Below are positions 53,571 through 63,763 of a stretch of DNA of 64,000 bases, one piece after another (position 1 is the first letter of the stretch; every line of letters begins with the position of its first letter). The stretch spans positions 376,001-440,000 of the forward strand of contig JAAOOA010000159.1 of assembly GCA_012861695.1 (NCBI GenBank). The letters are read 5' to 3'. Origin of the DNA: Trematomus loennbergii. Lineage: Eukaryota > Chordata > Actinopteri > Perciformes > Nototheniidae. A model generated the notes under the pieces. It searched no databases and was not told the DNA's origin. It saw only the letters and a list, made by a program, of their open reading frames with translations. The translations under genes and the position numbers were made by a program.

Positions 53571-54305
53571 ACGCGGTCATTATGGGCAAAAGAACACCGA
53601 CAGGCAGATCAGGAGCCCGACGCGAAGCGGAGGGATCTAGATCTGCATGAAGGTGTTCTTCATAATGACCAAGTCGCTGCACATTATCCCGCTTATTACA
53701 TGGTCACATTCTCAACAAAGTAATGATATGACTCCCAATATTAATTGAAATGCTTTTATGGATTTAGAAAATGATTTTATTGATTTAAAAAATAGTTGTA
53801 TTGATTTAAATTGACATGCATCCGCTAAGGAAAATAGTCCGTTGTTACCGTTTGAAAAACGTAGCAACGGCAGGAAGGCGGAGCTTTTTGATTACAGATT
53901 TGAAAACATCGCTGCTTGCTTTAAAAGTAGCACAATTCATTATGTCAGACCTTGGGAAGGATCTAGATATCCCTGCCCTGATGCCAAAGGAACTGCACAC
54001 TGAATATGTGTCGCCGTTTGATGTCTATGTCTGGACCACTGCGTAAAAAGGAGGGTTTCTGCCGGTTACCTCTCCGCTGTTTTCTTGTCGCTCTTGTCTT
54101 GTCAGTCCGAAAAGCAAACTGCATGCAGTTTGCTTTTCGGCCAAACTGTATACAGTTAAATCAAACGGACTTGTTTGTGCAGATGTGAGCGTCCTTAACA
54201 ACGGTCAATAAGTCCTTGACAGCGGTCTGTCTGTTCTGGATTAACAACGTGTCACGTGTTCTGAATTGACCAATCAGAATCGAGTATTCAACTAAGCCAT
54301 GTAAT
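53571..54305. mobile_element. Hairpin-bearing non-autonomous element with duplicated segment
   Basis: It starts with a ~40-bp-arm hairpin, GGATAATGTGCAGCGAC + GGTCATTATG + AAGAACACC, mirrored by GGTGTTCTT + CATAATGACC + GTCGCTGCACATTATCC, with CCCGACGCGAAGCGGAGGG in the loop. It then carries 53,886-54,065, nearly identical to 52,709-52,890, including a 34-codon frame (MSDLGKDLDIPALMPKELHT). It ends near GACCAATCAGAATCGAG...CATGTAATAA. A fragment of the family is at 20,459. Confidence 0.6.
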
Positions 54306-54661
54306 AATAGCATATTGATGTATTCTTAAATAATGTAAACTGTCCTCTTTGTCCTTGTTTACTTTACTTTACTGCGTTTATTGGTGGGTTGATATTACAA
54401 TTCATTTGTGAAGTTTGACACATCAGCAAATTTGATTTGCTTAACAAAAAGTCCTACATGTTGAAAGAGACAATTATTTTACTAAAGTGGTTTACTTTGT
54501 TCTCTACTGCATTCCTTTTTGTACTTTACTGAGAATCTTTACTCTAATCTACTTTATTCTACAGAGCGTCTGTACTGCCCTCATGTAATTATTAAAGAAC
54601 AGTTTAGATGATCAGATTATATCAAATCTGAATCCTCTTCAGGTCAGGTAGAAACTCTTAC
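54306..54661. other. Intron sequence downstream of NLR exon 4
   Basis: No gene. Contains several TACTTT motifs (54,355-54,560) of a degenerate repeat. Confidence 0.4.
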
Positions 54662-54754
54662 TTTGTGTCTGAGGGTCCAGGTTCATCACTGAAGTCTTTA
54701 GACCGGTCACTCTTCAGAGACAGCCAGCTGGAGACTGCAGACTCTGCTCTCTGT
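54662..54754 (-). CDS. NLR gene N-terminal repeat exon 4
   Basis: 93 bp between acceptor GTTGTTTCCACAG and donor GTAAGA, phase 2 at both ends. Encodes QRAESAVSSWLSLKSDRSKD and FSDEPGPSDT. This short acidic/serine-rich motif (SLKSDRS...EPGPSDT) is the repeated N-terminal exon of fish NLRC3-like genes; its biochemical role is unknown. Confidence 0.85.
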
Positions 54755-54930
54755 CTGTGGAAACAACAAATGTTTTGCACATGATTAGTTCATTCAAAGA
54801 GCAGCTTTAGACTTCTGTCTGTTCACCTGATTAAAGATTGTTGGACTTGCTCTGAACTGAATCTAATGAATTACATGGCGTTACATAACACTGAATCCAC
54901 TCCAGGTCAGGTTACAGTAGAAACTCTTAC

Positions 54931-55035
54931 TTTGTGTCTGAGGGTCCAGGTTCCTCTCTGAAGTCTGGAGGTTCCTCTTCAGACCGGTCACTCTTCAGAG
55001 ACAGCCAGCTGGGGACTGCAGACTCTGCTCTCTGT
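54931..55035 (-). CDS. NLR gene N-terminal repeat exon 3
   Basis: 105 bp, same splice signals and phases. Encodes QRAESAVPSWLSLKSDRSEE, EPPDFREEPGPSDT; 12 bp longer than its neighbours by an extra EEPP-type insertion. The flanking intron is nearly identical to that of exon 4, indicating a recent ~270-bp tandem duplication. Confidence 0.85.
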
Positions 55036-55211
55036 CTGTGGAAACAACACATGTTTTGCACATCATCAGTTAATTCAAAGAGCAGCTTTAGACTTCTGTC
55101 TGTTCACGTGATTACAGATTGTTGGACTTGCTCTGAACTGAATCTAATGAATTACATGGCGTTACATAACACTGAATCCACTCCAGGTCAGGTTACAGTA
55201 GAAACTCTTAC

Positions 55212-55304
55212 TTTGTGTCTGAGGGTCCAGGTTCATTACTGAAGTCTTTAGACCGGTCACTCTTCATTGACTGAATGCCAGAATCAGGAGAAGGTGGTCT
55301 CAGT
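55212..55304 (-). CDS. NLR gene N-terminal repeat exon 2
   Basis: 93 bp, acceptor GTTGTTTCCGCAG, donor GTAAGA, phase 2 both ends. Encodes LRPPSPDSGIQSMKSDRSKD, FSNEPGPSDT. The N-half differs from exons 3-4 while the C-half is the shared motif. Confidence 0.85.
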
Positions 55305-55509
55305 CTGCGGAAACAACAAATGTTTTACACATATTTATTTAGTAGAGCAGAGGTCATATTAACATGACACATGATCATGATTGGCTAATCCTTAAATCTT
55401 CTTGTCTAGTTAGGTTTGCCTCCTTGATTTGACTTCTGTCTGTTTAACGGATGAAGATGTTTGGACTTGCTCTAAACTTTCTGTTTGTTTTTTTGCTAGA
55501 AACTCCTAC

Positions 55510-55644
55510 TTCCTGTCTGAGGGTCCAGGTTCCTCTCTGAAGTCTGGAGGGTCCTCTTTAGACCGGTCCCTCTTCAGAGACAGACAGCTGGGGACTGGAG
55601 ACTTGTCCTCTTCCTCTTCTTTAAAATCACTCATCTTCTCCAGT
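55510..55644 (-). CDS. NLR gene first coding exon
   Basis: ATG at 55,634, 10 bp inside the exon; acceptor TGGTTTATCTCTCAG at 55,645. Encodes MSDFKEEEEDKSPVPSCLSL, KRDRSKEDPPDFREEPGPSD, then R and two bases of a lysine codon. The donor is GTAGGA, weaker than the GTAAGA of the others. An untranslated first exon must lie upstream, beyond 55.9 kb; I did not find it. The start is chosen because this is the family's usual N-terminus. Confidence 0.85.
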
Positions 55645-55663
55645 CTGAGAGATAAACCAGTAA

Positions 55664-55886
<223 letters not shown>

Positions 55887-56096
55887 CTATAAATATATAC
55901 AATTTCAGGTTCAAACAAGTATGAGAGCACTCTCATAATAACGTAATCAAGAATTGAGCTCGAGCTTGTCCTGCCAGGAGTATAAATCTGGCTGAAATGG
56001 TGGCAGGGCCATTCTCATACACACATGCAGGTGCTCATGCTCATTGGTTAGCCTGGAACCACATTTAGTTTTTGATCCTGCTTATTTTGTGTGACC

Positions 56097-56306
56097 TCAG
56101 TTCTGACTTGAGAGGAATGTTTGGTCAAACACTTTGTGTTTTGTCTCATAGTGGCGTTTTGGCACTTTTAATGAGCGCCACGGTCTCTGAACAAATGAGA
56201 CACACTGGCTCTGTGCTCCCAGTGGGCAGGATGAACATGAATGAGTCCACTCAGGGTTAAAAGCTCTGTTCTCACTGTCCACTTTCCTCTTCTTGGAGAG
56301 CGCCAT
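56097..56306 (-). pseudogene. hAT-like (SCAND3/GTF2IRD2-type) zinc-finger fragment
   Basis: Starts MALSKKRKVDSENRAFNPEW, the standard N-terminus of a fish hAT-derived protein group with a C2HC/BED-like finger, and retains KRHYETKHKVFDQTF. The first Cys pair region is scrambled by frameshifts and the protein stops after 69 codons. No transposase core follows. Confidence 0.65.
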
Positions 56307-57340
56307 GTGTAATTATGTGTCTCTCCCTGTCTGCCGCTAACACGCCTGTTCACTCTCCTCTCCGTCTTCTCTGCTGTATCGCTAATTATTCTCTTTACTC
56401 ACTTTCCTCTCCGCTTCTCTCTGCCGCTCTCTCATCTCTTCTTCTGTGTTTCTCTCCCTGTATCGCTCACTCGTCTCTTTCACCCCCTGTCGGCGGCGGT
56501 TAAAATAGAATCGCCCCGTCAACATTTAAATCCCCTATTAATGTATTTATTATAGGTCCCGGTCCGTATAGGTCGGCGTCTGGGTCCGGACCCGGATCGC
56601 GGTCCGCCTGTTACTGAACTATGACCTACGTGGATGTTTAGCTTGTCACAGAGAGGCACACACACAGTGGACGAGGTGATTAAGTGACTGAGGCTGTGTG
56701 AGTCAAAGCAAAGCAAAGGCAGTTATTTATTATAGTGTGACAGTGACAGTGAAGAAACATTTACATTCTACATTTAAATCCCGCTCAAAACCAGGACAGC
56801 TTGGCAGTGGCGCATGCGCATTTCATTTGCAGTCTCGACGCGGGAGAGTGTGGCTGTCTCCTCTCTGCTCTGACTGCCGCTGAGCTGCTGCGGGAGGCAA
56901 CTGTGAGTCTGAGCGCCTGTGAGTACTATGGGAGGGCAGAGGGGCTCACGGCAGCACCCGCGGCTCGTTAACTGCTGAACAATATGTGAGTCTCCAAACA
57001 CCAGAAAAGTCTCTAATAACACCATTACAAGTCCTTAAATTAGTCATTTGTCGCTTTTGACAAAAATAAGTAGCCGGAGGGTTTGGAAAGCCGCCGAATT
57101 TAACGACAAAGTCGCCAAGTTGACAACACTGCCCGGCCGTTGAGCTCATATATGGAATGTAGCGACCTAACAGTTTCAGTGACGTCATTTTGGTCCAAAA
57201 GACGTTTTCTCATTGACTTACATCGGGAAAGAGACGTCTGAAATTTAATCAGCGTATATCTTTATTTTAGCTAAATAAAATACCCAGCAAGAAACACCTT
57301 TATAGCCCTTATTTAAATCAGTAGGGTTTAAAAGTTGTTT
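56307..57340. other. Unassigned, GC-richer stretch
   Basis: Pyrimidine-rich (56,340-56,500) then mixed sequence with GGACCCGGATCGCGGTCCG near 56,588, possibly the 5' part of the hAT-like element above. No supported gene or first NLR exon could be picked out. Confidence 0.3.
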
Positions 57341-57494
57341 AATACGGAGCCCCCTAGGGGACATGGAGAAGAAGAACAAAATTGGTTAAAAATGAATGAA
57401 TTAATTAATAATTAAAACTGCGGTCGCAGAAGTGCGCGCAGTGATGAGCGGGCCCTCGCGTCCGTGCGCCTGTCGGGGAGGGCGGCCGGTCGTC
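57341..57494. mobile_element. MITE end (TACGGAGCCCC family) and palindrome flank
   Basis: TACGGAGCCCCCTAGGGGACATGG at 57,342 matches the terminus of the MITE at 17,053. No partner end is seen before the large palindrome. Confidence 0.4.
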
Positions 57495-60272
57495 CCGGTG
57501 TTATGCCGTAGATTGAAGCCCTGTCCGCGGGGACGCGCACAGGTGACGTCATCGCCTGTATTGAGTTTCGCCGAGTTTTCAAAGCTTTTTTCTCTCTTTT
57601 GAATGATATATTTCACATCAGATTAAACAGCAAACGGCTGAATAAATAATGTGCATACATTGCAAGGTTGCTCGTTTTAAGGAAAGGCAATAAAAGGATA
57701 AGATGTCATTTGTCAGTATAGTCCTATTTCTTAAAACCTTCGCTGTTGTTTAAGTGTCTGATACTTGATAACCACGAATAGTAAGCAATGATATAACAGT
57801 AATGATATAACATATATGATAATGTAAGACACTGTTATTTTCAATCAAGCCTAAAAGATAATTTGTTCAAACTAGCTCCACTCGCTTTAATTGCTCCTTG
57901 AATGTAATTTTCCTCTGTGGTTCCTACTCGACACATTTTTGTATTGTAATGCCACTCATATTTTATTTTTTATTTTATTTTAAGGTGACATTGAATGTTT
58001 TGAAAGGTGCCCTAAAATAAAGTTTATTATTGATTAGTGCCTATATCACACTATTAATGTTCCTTATTTTAGACTAGGTTTTTCCTGGTGTCAATAGGGA
58101 AGATCTGCACAGAGCAGGTATTTCTCCTGCCAGATATGGCACCCCCTACAACTTTGTCCAGGACAGTCACACTGTCACCAAAATCACACTGGTGTTTGCT
58201 GTTCCCCTCTAGTTTGTGCTCGCAAAAGCATTTTACTCTGGCCGAGCAGGTGAAAAACTACAGAGGGGCTTCCAAATCCGGCAGACCAGGTGTTGTAGCT
58301 GCCGGATTTGGAAGCCCCCCTATATCTTTGTCCAGGATGGTCAGAGACTCACCAAAATCACACTGGTGTTTGCTGTTCCCCTCTAGTTTGTGCTCGCAAA
58401 AGCATTTGACTCTGGGCCCAGCAGGTGAAAAACTACAGAGGGGCTTCCAAATCGGCAGACCAGGTGCTGCCAGATATGGCACCCCCCCTACAAACTTTGT
58501 CCAGGACAGTCACACTGTCACCAAAATCACACTGGTGTTGCCTGTTCCCCTCTAGTTTGTGCTCGCAAAAGCATTTTACTCTGGGCCCAGCAGGTGAAAA
58601 TCTAAAGAGGGGCTTCCATATCCGGCAGAGAAGGTGTTGTAGCTGCCGGATTTGGAACCCCCCCTATCATTTTGTCCAGGATGGTCATAGACTCACCAAA
58701 ATCACACTGGTGTTTGCTGTTCCCCTCTAGTTTGTGCTCACAAAGAATTTTACTCTGGGCCCATTAGGTAAAAAACTAAAGAGGGGCTTCCATATCCGGC
58801 AGAGAAGGTGTTGTGGCTGGCTGCCGGATATGGAAGCCCCCTTATATTTTTTCACCTGCTGGGCCCAGAGTAACATGCTTTTGTGAGCACAAAGTAGAGG
58901 GGAACAGGCAACACCAGTATGATTTTGGTGAAGTTGTGACTATCCTGGACAAAGGTATAGGGGGGCTTCCAAATCCGGCAGCTACAACACCTGGTCTGCC
59001 GGATATGGAAGCCCCTCTTTAGTTCTTCACCTGCTAGGCCCAGAGTAAAATGCTTTGGTGAGCATAAACTAGAGGGGAACAGGCAACACCAGTGTGATTT
59101 TGGTGAAATTGTGACTATCCTGGACAAAGATATAGGGGGGCTTCCAAATCCGGCAGCTACAACACCTGGTCTGCCGGATTTGGAAGCCCCTCTTTAGTTT
59201 TTTACCTGCTGGGCCCAGAGTAAAATGCTTTTGTGAGCATAAACTAGAGGGGAACAGCAAACACCAGTGTGATTTTGGTGACAGTGTGACTGTCCTGGAT
59301 AAAGTTGTAGGGGGGGTGCCATATCTGGCAGCACCTGGTCTGCCGGATTTGGAAGCCCCTCTTTAGTTTTTCACCTGCTGGGCCCAGAGTAAAATGCTTT
59401 TGCGAGCACAAACTAGAGGGGAACAGCAAACACCAGTGTGATTTTGGTGAGTCTATGACCATCCTGGACAAAATGATAGGGGGGTTCCAAATCTGGCAGG
59501 AGAAATACCTGCTCTGCTGAACATGTTATGTAGAGAACAGTGCAGATCTTCCCTATTGACACCAGGATTAACCTAGTCTAAAATAAGGAACATTAATAGT
59601 GTGATATAGGCACAGATATAAGATCAATAATACACTTTATTTTAGGGCACATTTCAAAGCATTCAATGTCACCTTAAAATACAATAAAAAATAAAATATG
59701 AGTGGCATTACAATACAAACATGTGTTGAGTAGGAAACCACAGAGGAACATTACATTCAAAGGAGCAATTAAAGCGAGTGAAGCCAGTTTGAACACATCT
59801 TTTAGGCTTGATTGAAAATAACACAGTGTCTGACATATGTTATATAATTACTGTTATATCATTGCTTATATTCGTGGTTATCAGACACTTAAACAACAGA
59901 GAAGGTTTTAAAAAATAGGAATATACTGACAAATGACATATTATCCTGTCATTGTCTGTTCTGTAGGAAGGAGGAACATAACAGAGTGGACTCAAAAACG
60001 GAAGTTTGTTCCAATACGAAGATTGTGACAGATCTGAAAAGTGTCCTTAAAACGAGCCTTCACGCAATTGTATGCACATTATTTATTCAGCCGTTTGCTG
60101 TTTAATCTGATGGGAAATATATCATTCAAAAGAGAGAAAGTAAATAGTATCTTTCGTTTTTCCGCTTAGAAAACGAGGCGAACGCTCAATACAGGCGATG
60201 ACGTCACTTTGCTCGTCCCCGCGAACAGGGCTTCAATCTACGGCAAGGCTTCAATCTACGGCATAACACCGG
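57495..60272. mobile_element. 2.8-kb palindromic element with internal tandem repeats
   Basis: The left arm starts CCGGTGTTATGCCGTAGATT and the right arm ends with its complement (AATCTACGGCATAACACCGG). Arms correspond along most of their ~1.35 kb, e.g. AAACAGCAAACGGCTGAATA at 57,627 versus its complement at 60,087. Each arm's inner part has four ~175-bp tandem units (58,110-58,850 forward; 58,850-59,520 inverted), each holding a smaller inverted repeat (GCTTCCAAATCCGGCAG/CTGCCGGATTTGGAAGC). The right arm has a ~100-bp insertion near 59,955-60,050 and a 19-bp duplication near its end. No coding genes. Confidence 0.85.
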
Positions 60273-60710
60273 CGTCAAGCAGACGTGCGCGAGTCCTCCG
60301 AAATGAGCCGTTTGTCATTTCTATAATTTCAAAGATGTATTCTCCGGAGTCGATTTCAGCCAACACTGATGTTTAAAAGAGGCGTGACGCATGGCTGGAC
60401 TTATGTCTACGAAGCACAGCTCTGCAAACTGTTCCCGTATAAGTTATTTAAGATGATCAAATGTGCATCAGACTTTCTGCCCTTTACCGTTTGTTTACTC
60501 ACTAATCACATCTCCCCTGGATGTTAGGCTATTTATTTGTTTAATACAACTGCTTTCATTGTGACGCGATGTTTACAGTGGGAACAGCTGCTGAGGTCAG
60601 TGCAGAAAGCAGAACAGTGTGTATAATATATATCGCTCAATAATATATGTAACAGGCCGACATTTCACACTTTATTTGTAGGCTTTAGGAGATATCTACA
60701 AATAAACAGT

Positions 60711-60732
60711 AGGGTTAGGGTTAGGGTTAGGG
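60711..60732 (+). repeat. Interstitial telomere-like repeat
   Basis: Just over three TTAGGG units (AGGGTTAGGGTTAGGGTTAG GG). Too short for a telomere. (GT)n tracts follow at about 60,797-60,841. Confidence 0.8.
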
Positions 60733-60929
60733 AGTGTATAGGTGTCTGTTGTAATGAATATGCCGCCAGCAAAGAGCGTTGTTGGACTAACAGTAGGTGA
60801 GTGTGTGTGTGTGTTTGTGTGTCTGTTTGTGTGTGTGTGTGAGAGTTGATGTGCCAGGCAGACAGGCAGGTCTCAGTAGCTTATCTGACATATAAATGGT
60901 CAAAAATTATACATTCTCCGTTTGCCTAC

Positions 60930-61335
60930 GAGCTCCCCGTTCGAGCGAAGGACTATTCCTTCTAAATGTAGCATGACATTGGATATGCGCTTAACTTGTC
61001 CTGGATTGGAATTTTTCCGATCATTCCCCTTGGAGGAGTTCGCAGAAATGTCCTTAAAATGCATGAAAAACGCACATTTTTCAAAAATGAACAACTTTCT
61101 GGAGGGCTGGGCTAATAAAAGCAAATTTGAAATATGTCAAAAAATCGTCAAAAAATTGTGTATTCGCTGTTAGCTTACGACCTCCACGATTGATTTATCA
61201 AAAATGTGCTCCGCAATTTAGCATCATATTGGGCTGAACTTGTCCTGGATTGGAATTTTCCGATCATTCCCCTAGGAGGAGTTGTGCTTAAAATGCATGA
61301 AAAACGCACATTTTTGAAAATGGCCGACTTCCTTG
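60930..61335. repeat. Diverged tandem duplication (~245 bp)
   Basis: CTTGTCCTGGATTGGAATTT...ATGCATGAAAAACGCACATTTTT...GGGCTAAT occurs at about 60,992-61,112 and again at 61,237-61,347. Both copies include GGAGGAGTT. Non-coding. Confidence 0.7.
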
Positions 61336-62240
61336 GGGGCGGGGCTAATGGAAGGCAATTTGAAATATGTCCGCAATTCCATGAGGAATGTCTGTGCCAA
61401 AATTCGTGAAGTTCTGAGAAACTATATGTGACTACCACACAATAGGGGGCGCTAGTGAGCAGTTTCTTTGAAAAATTCCTTTTTTTTTTACATTCTCGAA
61501 AGGTCGTGGGCTGTGACGTGTGTCCAAGCTCATTTTATGCTATCACAATTTAAAAAATGTGTATAGGCCACGCCCACATTCTGCATTTGTTGCGACACTT
61601 TAAATCTCAGTTCGTATTCACCCCCAGAGTATGTGTACAAAAGATATATATATATTCGTCCATCCGTTCTTGAGTTTACAAATTGGTGGTGTGTTTTTGG
61701 CGCCCCTATAGTCCAAAATGAAAATGCTTTGGTGTGCCTATTCCCCAAGACAGACTGAACCTATACACCAAAATTTGTGGTGAATGGATACATTGTTGAT
61801 GAGTTATGAGCATTTCTTTCTAAGCCCCGCCTTTTTGCGAGTACGTTTTGATTCCTGGCGGCAATATTTATCGTCTGAACATGCTCATTTTCTAACGGTA
61901 ATGTGTCCGACCCTCCACCGATGCTGTATACGAAGTTTGGTGTTGAAAACCTGAAAATTGAAATTTAAGTTAACATTTCACTGTTTTTGATAATTCACAC
62001 AAGTGAAAGACACCTCAAGAGAACACTCAGAGCGAGGGGACATGCATGTCGAAAAGCATACTCTGAGCTGAGTTATTGACAGATTCGAATTTTGCGGATC
62101 AATAACTCATGAACATAACGTTGTAAAAATACAAAACACATGACTTTACAAACATAGCAAGGTAGACAACGAGCTACAGAGTCGTTTTGATCAGAACAGT
62201 TCGATACGCGCCGTCATCGGAGCTAAACATCAAGAATTGG
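61336..62240. other. Unclassified interspersed repeat
   Basis: Continues from the tandem pair; contains phrases common in fish genomes (GGGGGCGCTAGTGAGC, AAGCCCCGCCTTTTTG, GGTGAATGGATACATTGTTG) but no termini or ORFs that I can classify. Confidence 0.35.
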
Positions 62241-62243
62241 TCA

Positions 62244-62777
62244 CAATCTGCAGCTGGAGGAGGAGAGGAGTGCTTAGGGACCGTCTACAATCTGCAGCTG
62301 GAGAGAGAGGAGTGCTTAGGACCGTCTACAATCTGCAGCTGGAGGAGAGAGAGTGCTTAGGGACCGTCTACAAACTGCAGCTGGAGAGAGAGAGGAGTGC
62401 TTAGGGACCGTCTACAATCTACAGCTGGAGGAGAGAGAGTGCTTAGGGACCGTCTACAATCTACAGCTGGAGGAGAGAGAGGAGTGCTTAGGGACCGTCT
62501 ACAATCTACAGCTGGAGGAGAGAGAGGAGTGCTTAGGGACCGTCTACAATCTACTAGCTGGAGGAGAGAGAGGAGTGCTTAGGGACCGTGTACAATCTAC
62601 AGCTGGAGGAGAGTGGAGTGCTTAGGGACCATCTACAATCTACTACTGGAGGAGAGAGAGGAGTGCTTAGGGACCGTGTACAAACTGCAGCTGGAGGAGA
62701 GTGGAGTGCTTAGGGACCGTCTACAAACTGCAGCGGGAGGAGAGTGGAGTGCTTAGGGACCGTCTACAAACTGCAAC
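62244..62777 (+). repeat. 42-46-bp minisatellite (12 full copies)
   Basis: Unit ACAATCTGCAGCTGGAGGAG + AGAGAGGAGTGCTTAGGGAC + CGTCT, 12 full copies and a partial one. Length varies by 1-4 bp through GA-rich indels, so frames are not conserved and the 90-codon open frame is spurious. Confidence 0.95.
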
Positions 62778-63007
62778 ACCGAAAATATATACTCATAGAA
62801 AAATGGAATAACTTAGTGCTAACAAAATCTCTTCACACATCAATGGTTATGTTGTTGTTACAATAAGACTTATTTTTGAATAAATATGCTTTAAATTTTT
62901 CAGGCTTTTTTTTTTCAAACTATTTTAAAATTACTTTGACATTTTACAATGTAGTGCAACCAGACCCCTTTCACACATCAATAGTACATTCCTGCTCATA
63001 CTACATC

Positions 63008-63120
63008 AGGGTTGTCCAAACTACGGCCCGAGGGCCATTTTGAATCGGCCCTCAGCTATTAAAAAAGTATAATGAAATATGGCCCACAAATTAAACTTGT
63101 GCATGTCTTATATTGCACTT
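63008..63120. mobile_element. hAT left end (CAGGGTTGTCCAAACTACGG)
   Basis: CAGGGTTGTCCAAACTACGGCCCG is a familiar fish hAT terminus, followed by ATTTTGAATCGGCCCTCAGC. No right end is seen in the window. Confidence 0.5.
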
Positions 63121-63360
63121 CTTAACATATATGTGTTAATAAGCCTACATTTTCTAACAATCTAAGTTGATATGTAAATAAATGATTGAGCTTTTTTCTT
63201 AACAATATTTCCTCTTATTATAATCATCTGACGCTTCTGTTTTAAGGAATGAGCTGCCAACAAAATAAATTAAACCCTTTGGAGAGCTGTGATGTAACCT
63301 GTTTTTTTTCTTTTTTGATTTGTTAGAAAATGTTGGCTTATTAACACGTATATACATATT

Positions 63361-63480
63361 AGGGCTGTCAGTCGATTAAAATATTTAATCGCGATTAATC
63401 GCATGGTTGTCCATAGTTAATCGCGATTAATCGCAATTAATCGCACATTTTTTATCTGTTCTAAATGTACCTTAGAGGGT
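63361..63480. mobile_element. hAT left end with ATTAATCGCG repeats
   Basis: TAGGGCTGTCAGTCGATTAA followed by four copies of the TTAATCGCGATTAATCGC-type motif, the known subterminal structure of a widespread fish hAT. The right end is beyond this window or lost. Confidence 0.6.
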
Positions 63481-63648
63481 ATCTTTCAAGTTTTTAATAC
63501 TCTTATCACATATGAGTGGACAAATATGCTTTATATGTTTGTTTATTATCATTTGAACAATGACAAATATTCTCATGAATATTAAAACACAACCTGAACA
63601 TTACAAAATATTCGCCTCAATTCAACCTGGAACCTCTCTCATACAATA

Positions 63649-63673
63649 AGTGTGTGTGTGTGTGTGTTGTGTG

Positions 63674-63735
<62 letters not shown>

Positions 63736-63763
63736 TGTTGTGGTGTGTGTGTGTGTGTGTGTA
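63649..63763 (+). repeat. (TG)n microsatellite
   Basis: About 115 bp of TG with interruptions (TTGTG, GGTG). The open frames here are spurious. The last 235 bp of the window show nothing else. Confidence 0.95.

Larger units (their letters stand above)
14326..55644 (-). pseudogene. NLRC3-like NLR gene with RING domain, TE-inflated (12 exons seen)
   Basis: Gene-level entry. Exons in transcript order: 55,510-55,644 (ATG at 55,634), 55,212-55,304, 54,931-55,035, 54,662-54,754, 38,040-38,275 (RING), 35,873-37,669 (FISNA-NACHT), 34,866-35,042, 30,512-30,684, 19,473-19,646 and 17,781-17,954 (LRR), 15,614-15,657 and 14,326-14,366. All junctions are GT-AG and the codon phases match from exon to exon. 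Teleost NLR-C proteins are cytoplasmic innate immune sensors/regulators; a RING finger suggests E3 ubiquitin ligase activity. The NACHT exon has at least six frameshifts and one LRR exon has one, so this copy is probably non-functional. No B30.2 exon is visible. The last exon ends in a donor at phase 0, so the gene should continue past 14.3 kb, but I could not find more. Confidence 0.8.

Noticed and set aside
58088..59471. Repeated short ORFs with the HTVTKITLV-type peptide
   Set aside because: They follow the 175-bp repeat units of the palindrome on either strand and stop in each unit; no conserved protein is implied.
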